Assembly (NCBI GenBank): GCA_007134115.1 | Contig: SLLK01000043.1 | Coordinates: forward strand, 1 to 5,823 | Source of the DNA: Gammaproteobacteria bacterium | GTDB taxonomy: Bacteria; Pseudomonadota; Gammaproteobacteria; UBA5335; SLRW01 | Direction of reading: 5' to 3' | Length of the DNA stretch: 5,823 nt | In this document: positions 1 through 5,812 of the stretch, one piece after another | How positions within the stretch are numbered: position 1 is the stretch's first letter | Layout: the number at the start of each line of letters is the position of its first letter | The notes under the pieces: model-generated | Seen by the model: the letters and a program-made list of their open reading frames with translations, nothing else | Told to the model about the DNA's origin: nothing | The model's database searches: none | Position numbers and translations under genes: made by a program

Positions 1-592
1 CCTGTTCCAGTGCTGTGAGCAGGTGGGTCAGCGCCTGGCCCCGGTGACTGCGGCGGTTCTTGTCGGCGGCGGGTAATTCGGCGGCCGTGCATTGCTCGCC
101 TGCGACCAGGAATACCGGGTCATAACCGAAGCCTGAGTCGCCGCGGGGCGACTCCAGTATGTATCCTTCCCACAGGCCGCTACTGATGATGGGCGCCGGG
201 TCGGCGGCGTGGCGCAGAAAGACCAGCACGCAGCGAAAGCGCGCCCGCCGCTGCGCCCCCCTGAGTTCGCGCATGTCCTGCAGCAAGCGGGTGATGTTGT
301 CCGCGTCGCTGGCCCCGGCTCCGGCGTAACGGGCCGAGTGAATGCCGGGACGGCCGTCCAGAGCCGGCACTTCCAGTCCGGAATCATCGGCGATCGCGGG
401 CAGACCGGTGACGGCGGCGGCATGGCGGGCCTTGATCAGGGCGTTCTCGACAAAGGTCAGGGCGTCTTCCGGTGGGCTGTCGACGCCCAGTGCCTGCTGT
501 CCTGTGAGTTCCACCGGCAGCCCGGCGCACATCTGGCGCAGTTCGCGCAATTTACCTGCGTTGCCACTGGCCAGCACGATGCGCGTGGTCAT
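1..592 (-). CDS. rdgB: RdgB/HAM1-family dITP/XTP pyrophosphatase, 3' end cut by window edge
   Basis: The enzyme hydrolyses non-canonical purine triphosphates (ITP, dITP, XTP) to the monophosphate and pyrophosphate in the cytosol, keeping deaminated purines out of DNA and RNA. Reading leftward from ATG 592-590, the 197 visible residues follow E. coli RdgB (197 aa) almost throughout. They include SGNAGKLREL (9-18, nucleotide-binding loop), FVENALIKARHAA (47-59), IADDSGL (67-73, with the Asp69-Asp70 acidic pair), FGYDPVF (155-161) and SHRGQAL (182-188). Only a few C-terminal residues can be missing. The start is ambiguous. An in-frame ATG at 604-602 would add Met-Ser-Ser-Ala and overlap the rph stop as ATGA, but a GGAG there sits only one base before it. 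ATG 592 matches the family length better, with GGAG 13 bases upstream. The gene follows rph with almost no gap, so co-transcription is likely. The product is clear; the start is not. Confidence 0.95.
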   Translation of the reverse strand, partial: MTTRIVLASGNAGKLRELRQMCAGLPVELTGQQALGVDSPPEDALTFVENALIKARHAAAVTGLPAIADDSGLEVPALDGRPGIHSARYAGAGASDADNITRLLQDMRELRGAQRRARFRCVLVFLRHAADPAPIISSGLWEGYILESPRGDSGFGYDPVFLVAGEQCTAAELPAADKNRRSHRGQALTHLLTALEQ

Positions 593-600
593 GGCGCTGC

Positions 601-1329
601 TCATGCTCCGGTGGTGCCGCTCAGGGCGGTGTTCTGGTGCTCCATGAGCTCGGTAATCCCGTGGTGGGCCAGGTCAATCAGCTGTTCGAGCTCATCGCGG
701 CGAAAGGCGTGCCCTTCGGCGGTGCCCTGCAGTTCAATAAAACCGCCGGCCTCGTTCATCACCACGTTCATGTCTGTTTCGGCCTGTGAATCCTCGGCAT
801 AGTCCAGGTCCAGCACCGGCGCACCATTGTGAATGCCGACCGAGACTGCCGCGACCTGGCCGTGCAGCGGGGACTTGCGAATGACCCGGTTGTTGAGCAG
901 GTGATCGACCGCATCCACGACCGCCACCCAGGCGCCGGTAATGGCCGCCGTGCGCGTGCCGCCATCAGCCTGGATCACATCACAATCCACGGTGATGGTG
1001 CGCTCGCCAAGCGCTTCCAGGTCAATCACCGCGCGCAGTGAGCGCCCGATCAGGCGCTGGATTTCCAGCGTGCGGCCGCTTTGTTTGCCGCGTCCCGCCT
1101 CGCGATCATTGCGCGTATTGGTGGCGCGCGGGAGCATGCCGTATTCGGCGGTGACCCAGCCCTGCCCCTTGCCGCGCAGAAAGCCCGGGACGCGTTCCTG
1201 CACGCTGGCGGTGCAGATCACCCGTGTATCACCGAAACTCGCCAGCACGGAGCCCTCCGCGTGCTTGGTGAATTGGCGCTGCAGGGAGATGGCGCGCAGT
1301 TGATCGGGTAGTCTGCCGCTGGGACGCAT
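601..1329 (-). CDS. rph: Ribonuclease PH, complete
   Basis: RNase PH is a phosphate-dependent 3'-5' exoribonuclease (releasing nucleoside diphosphates) that trims tRNA 3' ends and helps degrade structured RNA; the family forms a hexameric ring in the cytosol. The 242-aa protein, close to the usual 238-240 aa, matches the E. coli enzyme end to end. It has FTKHAEGSVL (20-29), GQGWVTAEYGMLPR (55-68), GRTLEIQRLIGRSLR (85-99, with the phosphate-binding Arg86), DCDVIQADGGTRTA (115-128, with Arg126) and the acidic EDSQAETDMN motif (179-188, Asp180 and Asp186). The start is ATG 1329-1327, six bases short of the Shine-Dalgarno core CAGGAA at 1340-1335. Unlike the frameshifted rph of E. coli K-12, this copy is intact. 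It is first in a leftward pair with rdgB and divergent from yicC. The likely promoter is about 35-65 bp upstream. Confidence 0.98.
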   Translation of the reverse strand: MRPSGRLPDQLRAISLQRQFTKHAEGSVLASFGDTRVICTASVQERVPGFLRGKGQGWVTAEYGMLPRATNTRNDREAGRGKQSGRTLEIQRLIGRSLRAVIDLEALGERTITVDCDVIQADGGTRTAAITGAWVAVVDAVDHLLNNRVIRKSPLHGQVAAVSVGIHNGAPVLDLDYAEDSQAETDMNVVMNEAGGFIELQGTAEGHAFRRDELEQLIDLAHHGITELMEHQNTALSGTTGA

Positions 1330-1364
1330 GATGGTTCCTGTTGGTGGCTGGTTCGGGGCGCCGG

Positions 1365-1394
1365 AGTATACCCGCTGCGACGGGCGTCGACCAA
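1365..1394 (-). promoter_or_regulatory. Candidate sigma-70-type promoter for rph-rdgB
   Basis: On the minus strand, TATACT (1370-1365, five of six matches to the -10 consensus) lies 18 bp downstream of TTGGTC (1394-1389, a partial -35 match). Transcription would start near 1358 and leave a leader of about 30 bases before the rph ATG, with the ribosome site inside it. The -10 element stands out from the surrounding GC-rich sequence. The assignment rests on hexamer similarity and position only; the -35 is weak. Confidence 0.5.
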
Positions 1395-1476
1395 AGCGCG
1401 TCGCCGGGCAGACGATCCGGGTAATTCCATGAACAGCTATTTAGACGTACCATGACGGGCTTTTGCAGCTCATACC

Positions 1477-1480
1477 GGAG
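1477..1480 (+). promoter_or_regulatory. Ribosome binding site for yicC
   Basis: GGAG lies eight bases before the ATG at 1489 and supports that codon over the second in-frame ATG (Met5, at 1501). The family's conserved N-terminus, MIRSMTGFAR, also begins exactly at 1489. No convincing -35/-10 pair for yicC was found in the 159-bp divergent region; the best -10-like hexamers (TATTTA at 1438, TACCAT at 1448) lack a partner. Confidence 0.7.
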
Positions 1481-1488
1481 CCAGGGCC

Positions 1489-2355
1489 ATGATCAGAAGT
1501 ATGACCGGGTTTGCGCGCGAGCAGAGCGCGGGTGATTGGGGTTCGCTGGTATGGGAGCTGCGTTCGGTCAACCATCGTTACCTGGAAATCAGCCTGCGCC
1601 TGCCCGAGGAATTCCGCGCTCAGGAAAACGCATACAGGGAGGCCGTTGGCGCGCGGATCAGGCGTGGCAAGGTGGAGGCCGGTCTGCGTTATACCGCGCC
1701 TGCCGGTGCGGCCGGTGGGCTGGCGCTGGACTATGCGCTGCTCGATCAAGTCAGCGAACTGTGTCGCGAGGTCTCTGCCCGGCTGGAACAGACAGCGCCG
1801 GTGGGCCCGCTGGAGTTCATGCGCTGGCCCGGTATGGTGCGCGAGACGCCCCCGGATCAGCAGGCGCTGGCGGCGGCCGCCGCCAGCGCGCTTGATGCGG
1901 CGATCCAGTCGCTGGCCGACAACCGGCAGGCCGAGGGTGAACGTATCCGTGGCATGCTCGAGCAGCGCATGGCAGGGATTGCGGCGGCCGTGGCCCGGGT
2001 GCGCGAGCGCCTGCCCGAGGTGCGTCAGCTTCACGCGGAGCGTTTGCGCGCGCGTGTCGCCGAGTTGGTCGCCACGCCGGATGCCGAGCGTATCGAGCAG
2101 GAGCTTGTATTGCTGGCGCAGAAAATGGACGTGGATGAGGAGCTGGATCGGCTGGACAGCCATCTGGCTGCGTTTGGTGACGCGCTGGCCGCGGACGAGC
2201 CGGTCGGGCGGCGGCTGGACTTCCTTTTGCAGGAATTCAATCGTGAGGCCAATACGCTGGCCTCCAAGTCCCAGGATGCTGAGGTGACGGCCGCGGCGGT
2301 GGAGTTGAAGGTGCTCATCGAGCAGATGCGGGAGCAGGTGCAAAATGTCGAGTAA
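1489..2355 (+). CDS. yicC: YicC/YloC-family endoribonuclease
   Basis: This cytosolic protein belongs to the family of E. coli YicC and B. subtilis YloC. Members have been reported as endoribonucleases, and the E. coli protein has been linked to turnover of the small RNA RyhB. The 288-aa product (E. coli 287) has the N-terminal YicC domain, starting MIRSMTGFAR and including LRSVNHRYLEISLRLPE (24-40) and RRGKVEAGLRY (58-68). It also has MRWPGMV (111-117) and the highly conserved C-terminal DUF1732 domain: RIEQELVLLAQKMDVDEELD (201-220), VGRRLDFLLQEFNREANTL (239-257) and ELKVLIEQMREQVQN (272-286). A predicted helical stretch around 145-190 is rich in Arg/Glu. The last 11 bases overlap gmk. Linkage to rph on one side and gmk-rpoZ on the other combines the gene neighbourhoods seen in E. 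coli and B. subtilis. Family membership is certain; the substrate here is unknown. Confidence 0.96.
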   Translation: MIRSMTGFAREQSAGDWGSLVWELRSVNHRYLEISLRLPEEFRAQENAYREAVGARIRRGKVEAGLRYTAPAGAAGGLALDYALLDQVSELCREVSARLEQTAPVGPLEFMRWPGMVRETPPDQQALAAAAASALDAAIQSLADNRQAEGERIRGMLEQRMAGIAAAVARVRERLPEVRQLHAERLRARVAELVATPDAERIEQELVLLAQKMDVDEELDRLDSHLAAFGDALAADEPVGRRLDFLLQEFNREANTLASKSQDAEVTAAAVELKVLIEQMREQVQNVE

Positions 2356-2992
2356 CACGCCCGGTCACGGGGTTGCCACGGGTTCGTTGTTTGTGATCTC
2401 TGCACCTTCCGGGGCCGGCAAGACCAGCCTGGTGCGTGCCTTGCTGGAAAGTTGCCCGGACATGCGTTTTTCGGTTTCTTTCACCACCCGGCCGCGCCGT
2501 GACGGTGAGCGGGATGGTGAGGATTATCATTTCGTCACGCACGAGGAGTTCGAGCGCCGGGTCGCTGCCGGCGACTTTCTGGAACATGCGCGTGTGTTCG
2601 ATAATTTCTATGGCACCGGGCGCCGGGAAGTGGCCGCACAGCTCGACGCGGGTCAGGATGTGATCGTGGAGATTGACTGGCAGGGTGCGCAACAGGTGCG
2701 CCGGAGCATGCCCGAGAGCGTGAGCGTGTTCATCCTGCCGCCGTCGCGGGCCGAACTCGAGCGACGTCTGCGCGGCCGCGGCAAGGACAGTGACGAGGTG
2801 ATCCGCCGTCGGCTGGCCGAGGCGGAAGCCGAGATGTCGCACTGGCGCGAGTTCGAGTACCTGGTCATCAATGATGATTTCGAGCGCGCGCGGGATGAAC
2901 TGGTCACCCTGGTGCGTGCGCGCTGTTTGCGCGCGGCGACGCAGGCCGCGCGTCACGCGACATTGTTGCGCGATCTGGGTGTGGGTGATTAG
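2345..2992 (+). CDS. gmk: Guanylate kinase
   Basis: Gmk transfers phosphate from ATP to GMP or dGMP, giving GDP or dGDP. It is the essential step feeding GTP, dGTP and (p)ppGpp synthesis. The 215-aa protein (E. coli 207) has a P-loop APSGAGKTS (20-28), the GMP-binding segment SFTTRPRRDGE (45-55), FLEHARVFDNFYGT (78-91), VEIDWQGAQQVR (108-119) and the lid RLRGRGKDSDEVIRRRL (141-157), followed by EMSHWREFEYLVINDDF (163-179). The start ATG lies inside the end of yicC, giving an 11-base overlap. GGGAG at 2330-2334 and AGGTG at 2336-2340 supply the ribosome site within yicC codons. The next in-frame ATG is Met40, past the P-loop, so 2345 is the only sensible ATG. The N-terminus is about eight residues longer than in E. 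coli. Translational coupling to yicC is likely. Confidence 0.97.
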   Translation: MSSNTPGHGVATGSLFVISAPSGAGKTSLVRALLESCPDMRFSVSFTTRPRRDGERDGEDYHFVTHEEFERRVAAGDFLEHARVFDNFYGTGRREVAAQLDAGQDVIVEIDWQGAQQVRRSMPESVSVFILPPSRAELERRLRGRGKDSDEVIRRRLAEAEAEMSHWREFEYLVINDDFERARDELVTLVRARCLRAATQAARHATLLRDLGVGD

Positions 2993-3027
2993 CCCGGATA
3001 TGACTGTTTTTATTCAGTTACTTAGGT

Positions 3028-3033
3028 TATGAT
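3028..3033 (+). promoter_or_regulatory. Candidate -10 element upstream of rpoZ-spoT
   Basis: TATGAT matches the -10 consensus at five of six positions and sits in an unusually AT-rich stretch (about 3001-3060) between gmk and rpoZ. No good -35 is found 16-18 bp upstream (TGTTTT is the best placed), and there is no TG extension. It may be a weak or activated internal promoter. A start near 3040 would give a leader of about 36 bases. Read-through from yicC-gmk remains possible because no terminator is seen after gmk. Confidence 0.35.
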
Positions 3034-3062
3034 TGAACACATTGTAGTGAACCGGTTTTTGC

Positions 3063-3067
3063 AGGAG
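3063..3067 (+). promoter_or_regulatory. Ribosome binding site for rpoZ
   Basis: AGGAG lies eight bases upstream of the ATG at 3076. It is the best-placed strong Shine-Dalgarno core in the rightward gene set and fixes the start at the conserved MARVTV terminus. Confidence 0.8.
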
Positions 3068-3075
3068 TGAATTGA

Positions 3076-3426
3076 ATGGCGCGCGTCACCGTTGAAGATT
3101 GTCTTGAGAACATGGAGAACCGCTTCGAGCTGATTATGGTCGCCAGTCGGCGGGCGCGTCAGCTGGCACGCGGTTACGAGGCGCATTTGCCGTGGGAAAA
3201 TGACAAGCCGACGGTGATGGCGTTGCGTGAAATCGCCGAAGGGCATGTAGATGCCCGCATCCTCGACGAAATTGAGGAGCAGGAAACCATCACGGCCGCC
3301 GAACAGGAGGCTGAGCGCGCGCGCGAGCTTGAGGTACAGGCTGCGCTCGCTGATACGGTCGCGCCTGAGGCCGGTGATGCCTCGCCCGGGGTGCCCGATG
3401 GGCCTGTCAGTGACGAGGATGAGTAA
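3076..3426 (+). CDS. rpoZ: DNA-directed RNA polymerase subunit omega, with extended acidic tail
   Basis: Omega binds the C-terminal part of beta-prime, aids polymerase assembly, and in E. coli forms ppGpp site 1 together with beta-prime. The N-terminal half is typical: MARVTVEDCLENMENRFELI (1-20), VASRRARQLARG (22-33) and the ENDKPTVMALREIAEG core (41-56). The MARVTV residues that contribute to the E. coli ppGpp site are kept. At 116 aa it is about 25 residues longer than E. coli omega (91 aa). Residues 84-116 contain no Lys or Arg, include three Pro in the last 15 or so residues, and end in SDEDE, so the tail is probably disordered and acidic. It lies between gmk and spoT, the usual gammaproteobacterial order, with its own good ribosome site and a possible promoter. 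The identity is secure; a role for the tail is unknown. Confidence 0.96.
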   Translation: MARVTVEDCLENMENRFELIMVASRRARQLARGYEAHLPWENDKPTVMALREIAEGHVDARILDEIEEQETITAAEQEAERARELEVQAALADTVAPEAGDASPGVPDGPVSDEDE

Positions 3427-3451
3427 CCGGCAGTATTCGCGGCTATCCTGC

Positions 3452-3473
3452 CCGCGCTGCTGTTCGGGCGCGG
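3452..3473 (+). other. Hairpin in the rpoZ-spoT gap
   Basis: CCGCGC (3452-3457) can pair with GCGCGG (3468-3473) around a 10-base loop, 26 bases after the rpoZ stop. No run of T follows, so it does not look like an intrinsic terminator. It could stabilise the upstream message end or slow read-through into spoT, or be chance in GC-rich DNA. Confidence 0.3.
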
Positions 3474-3512
3474 ACCCGCTGGCAACAGCGAGGTCGGGAA
3501 ACATGTGTTGAA

Positions 3513-5702
3513 ATGGCATCCACACTCGCCAGCCAGACGACGCTCAACGGAGAGCTTTCTCGCCAGGAACCGGAGAACGGTCCGCAGGAGTTGATGGCGG
3601 TATTGGCCGAGTATTTGCCTGCAGCACAGGTTGATGACGTTCGCCGTGCCTACGAGTTTGGCGCCAGGGCGCATTCAGGGCAGCGCCGGATGTCCGGCGA
3701 ACCCTACATCTTCCATCCGGTAGCCGTCGCCCGCGTGCTGGCCGGTCTGCGTCTGGACCGCGACACCATCGTCGCCGCAATGCTCCACGACGTGATTGAG
3801 GACACCCCCACCGCCAAGGAACAGATTGCCGAAGAGTTCGGCGAGGGCGTCGCTGTGCTCGTCGACGGCGTGAGCAAGCTGACCCAGATCAACGCCAAGT
3901 CCAAGGCAGAAGCCCAGGCGGAAAGTTTTCGCAAGATGATGCTGGCGATGGTCGAGGATATTCGCGTCATCCTCATCAAGCTCGCCGACCGCCTGCATAA
4001 CATGCGTACGCTGGGCGTGATGCGTGCCGAAAAGCGCCGGCGCATCGCCCGTGAAACCCTCGATATTTACGCGCCCATTGCCCACCGGCTGGGCATGAAC
4101 GGCATGCTTGTCGAGCTCGAGGATCTGTCCTTTGCCGCCATGTATCCGCTGCGCTACCGGGTGCTGGCGGATTCACTGCGCCGCGCGCGCGGCAACCGCA
4201 ACGAGATCGTGGGCACGATCCAGACCGCGCTGTCCGGCGCGCTGGAGCGGGAGGGCCTGGAGGCCGAGGTGGTGGGGCGTGAAAAGCACCTTTTCAGTCT
4301 CTACCAGAAAATGCGTAACAAGGAAGTGTCGTTCTCCGAGATCTTTGACGTCTACGCCTTCCGTATCGTGGTGGATCGTGTGGACTCGTGCTATCGCACG
4401 CTGGGCGTCGTGCACAACGTCTACAAGCCGGTGCCCGGGCGGTTCAAGGATTACATCGCCATTCCCAAGACCAACGGCTACCAGTCGCTACATACCGTGC
4501 TGTTCGGGCCTCACGGGGTGCCCATTGAAGTCCAGATACGCACGCGGGAAATGGACTACATTGCCGAGACCGGGGTGGCGGCACACTGGAAGTACAAAAG
4601 TGGCGAAGAAGCCTCCAGCGCCCCGCATGCGCGTGCCCGTGAATGGTTGCAGAACATTCTCGAGATGCAGCGACGGGCGGGCAATTCGCTGGAGTTTCTG
4701 GAAAACGTCAAGGTGGACCTGTTCCCCGACGAGATCTACGTATTCACGCCGCGCGGTCAGATTCTGCGCTTGCCGCGCGGGGCCACGCCGGTGGATTTTG
4801 CCTACGCCGTACATACCGACGTGGGCAATACCTGTGTGGCGGCCAAGATCGACCGGCGCCTGGTGCCGCTGAGCACCCAACTGGCCAACGGCCAGACCGT
4901 GGAAGTGATCACCGCCGCTTCGGCGCGACCCAATCCGGCCTGGCTGAACTTCATCGTTTCCGCGCGCGGGCGTGCCAATATCCGGCATTATCTCAAGAAC
5001 CTGCAGGCCGAGGAGGCCTCGGCGCTGGGCCGCCGTCTGCTGGATCGCTCGCTGGGCGCGCTCAGCCTGAACCTGGACGAAGTCGACACCGAGCGGATGC
5101 AGGCGGTATTGACCGAACTGGAATGCACGGATGAGCAGGACCTGCTGCAGAAAGTGGGGCTGGGTGAATTGATGGGCCCGCTGGTGGCTCGGCGGTTGGC
5201 GCCGGCGATTGATGACGGCGACGAAGCCGGCGAGCGTGAGCAGGCACAGTCACGCCGTGCGCCCCTGGCCATTCGCGGTACCGAAGGCATGGTTGTGACC
5301 TTCGCGCGGTGCTGCCGTCCGATCCCTGGCGACCGCATTCTGGGCTATCTCAGCTCCGGCCGCGGCATCGTGGTGCACAGCGAGTTGTGCCGTAATCTGA
5401 GCGGTTACCGCAAGCAGCCCGAAAAGTGGATCGATGTGCAGTGGGAAGCGCAGGTGGATCGCGAGTTCCCGGTGGAGATACGCATGGAAGTGATCAACGA
5501 GCGCGGCGCCCTGGCCACGCTGGCGGCCGAGATTTCCCGCATGGACGCCAACATAGAGCATGTCTCTGCCGACGATCGTTACGGCAGTACGTCCAGCCTC
5601 TCCTTTGTCATTTCGGTGCGTGACCGCCGCCATCTGGCCCGCATCATGCGGCGTCTGCATGCCATGCGCCCGGTCATACGTATCAATCGCAGTCGCGCCT
5701 GA
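3513..5702 (+). CDS. spoT: Bifunctional (p)ppGpp synthetase/hydrolase SpoT
   Basis: SpoT degrades (p)ppGpp with its HD domain and makes it from ATP and GDP/GTP with its synthetase domain, setting the alarmone level of the stringent response. It closely matches E. coli SpoT (702 aa). The hydrolase has His68, His92-Asp93 in LHDVIEDT (91-98), Glu96-Asp97, Asp159 and Asn163, all expected from long-RSH structures. The synthetase has Asp279, the basic RFKD motif (310-313) typical of bifunctional enzymes rather than RelA, NGYQSLHT (321-328) and Glu339. TGS spans about 403-465, a helical region about 490-585, a zinc-finger-like segment with Cys600, Cys601, His622 and Cys626, and ACT about 652-729. 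At 729 aa it is 27 residues longer than E. coli at the N-terminus. ATG 3513 has only a poorly spaced GGGA upstream. ATG 3594 (Met28) aligns with the E. coli start and has AGGAG three bases before it. The true start is therefore uncertain. Confidence 0.97.
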   Translation: MASTLASQTTLNGELSRQEPENGPQELMAVLAEYLPAAQVDDVRRAYEFGARAHSGQRRMSGEPYIFHPVAVARVLAGLRLDRDTIVAAMLHDVIEDTPTAKEQIAEEFGEGVAVLVDGVSKLTQINAKSKAEAQAESFRKMMLAMVEDIRVILIKLADRLHNMRTLGVMRAEKRRRIARETLDIYAPIAHRLGMNGMLVELEDLSFAAMYPLRYRVLADSLRRARGNRNEIVGTIQTALSGALEREGLEAEVVGREKHLFSLYQKMRNKEVSFSEIFDVYAFRIVVDRVDSCYRTLGVVHNVYKPVPGRFKDYIAIPKTNGYQSLHTVLFGPHGVPIEVQIRTREMDYIAETGVAAHWKYKSGEEASSAPHARAREWLQNILEMQRRAGNSLEFLENVKVDLFPDEIYVFTPRGQILRLPRGATPVDFAYAVHTDVGNTCVAAKIDRRLVPLSTQLANGQTVEVITAASARPNPAWLNFIVSARGRANIRHYLKNLQAEEASALGRRLLDRSLGALSLNLDEVDTERMQAVLTELECTDEQDLLQKVGLGELMGPLVARRLAPAIDDGDEAGEREQAQSRRAPLAIRGTEGMVVTFARCCRPIPGDRILGYLSSGRGIVVHSELCRNLSGYRKQPEKWIDVQWEAQVDREFPVEIRMEVINERGALATLAAEISRMDANIEHVSADDRYGSTSSLSFVISVRDRRHLARIMRRLHAMRPVIRINRSRA
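3586..3590 (+). promoter_or_regulatory. Possible internal ribosome site for a shorter spoT start
   Basis: AGGAG ends three bases before the in-frame ATG at 3594 (Met28 of the long form). The spacing is shorter than ideal. Even so, initiation here would give a 702-residue protein, the length of E. coli SpoT. The long-form ATG at 3513 has no Shine-Dalgarno core at normal spacing, so this site bears on the start choice. Confidence 0.4.
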
Positions 5703-5723
5703 CCCTGTGGCAGCTCGGCTTCT

Positions 5724-5754
5724 CTGGCAAGCGCCGGGCACCGGCGCATACAAT
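5724..5754 (+). promoter_or_regulatory. Weak candidate promoter for the gene after spoT
   Basis: TACAAT (5749-5754) matches the -10 consensus at five of six positions. CTGGCA (5724-5729) matches the -35 at four of six, but the spacer is 19 bp, longer than ideal. A perfect inverted repeat fills most of the spacer. Transcription would begin near 5761, leaving about 50 bases of leader before the ATG at 5813. Confidence 0.3.
5731..5747. repeat. Perfect 7-bp inverted repeat just after spoT
   Basis: GCGCCGG (5731-5737) and CCGGCGC (5741-5747) are exact inverse complements around the three-base loop GCA, 28 bases past the spoT stop. In RNA this gives a short, very stable all-GC hairpin. No T run follows (ATACAATG comes next), so it is at best a weak or Rho-assisted terminator or a 3'-end stabiliser. 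As DNA it lies inside the spacer of the candidate promoter and could be an operator. Confidence 0.5.
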
Positions 5755-5764
5755 GCCGGATACG

Positions 5765-5785
5765 GTCATCATGGCCGGTGATGAC
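5765..5785. repeat. 21-bp dyad upstream of the last gene
   Basis: GTCATCA (5765-5771) and TGATGAC (5779-5785) are exact inverse complements around TGGCCGG, 27 bases before the ATG at 5813. A G-T wobble could extend the stem by one pair on each side. The sequence after it, TGTTGTTG, is only partly T-rich and the stem is AU-rich, so a terminator is possible but weak. An operator-like dyad in the leader of the downstream gene is an equal possibility. Confidence 0.45.
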
Positions 5786-5801
5786 TGTTGTTGACTGATC
5801 A

Positions 5802-5806
5802 GGGAG
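5802..5806 (+). promoter_or_regulatory. Ribosome binding site for the gene starting at 5813
   Basis: GGGAG lies six bases before ATG 5813. This good spacing supports a real gene start there although only 11 bases of it are visible. Confidence 0.65.
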
Positions 5807-5812
5807 AAACTC

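Noticed and set aside
209..802. 197-codon plus-strand frame across the rdgB-rph junction
   Set aside because: It lies antisense to two well-conserved genes, lacks motifs, and is explained by their codon bias.
1511..2287. 258-codon open frame in another plus frame within yicC
   Set aside because: Its composition is dominated by Arg, Trp, Ser and Cys, as expected from an out-of-frame reading of a GC-rich gene; no ribosome site and no family resemblance.
1441..2358. 305-codon open frame on the minus strand opposite yicC
   Set aside because: It mirrors yicC almost exactly, and its translation is His/Arg/Gln-rich with no recognisable motif. High GC and yicC codon bias remove antisense stops. yicC matches a known family along its full length.
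3444..3449. TATCCT as a -10 element for spoT
   Set aside because: Only four of six matches and no -35 at a suitable distance (the position falls on the end of rpoZ); too weak to list.
4108..4872. 254-codon open frame in another plus frame within spoT
   Set aside because: Arg/Ser/Trp/Cys-rich shadow of the spoT synthetase-TGS region; spoT is conserved through this whole stretch.
5791..5796. TTGACT as a -35 element before the last gene
   Set aside because: A matching -10 would fall at or beyond the ATG at 5813, leaving no room for the ribosome site.
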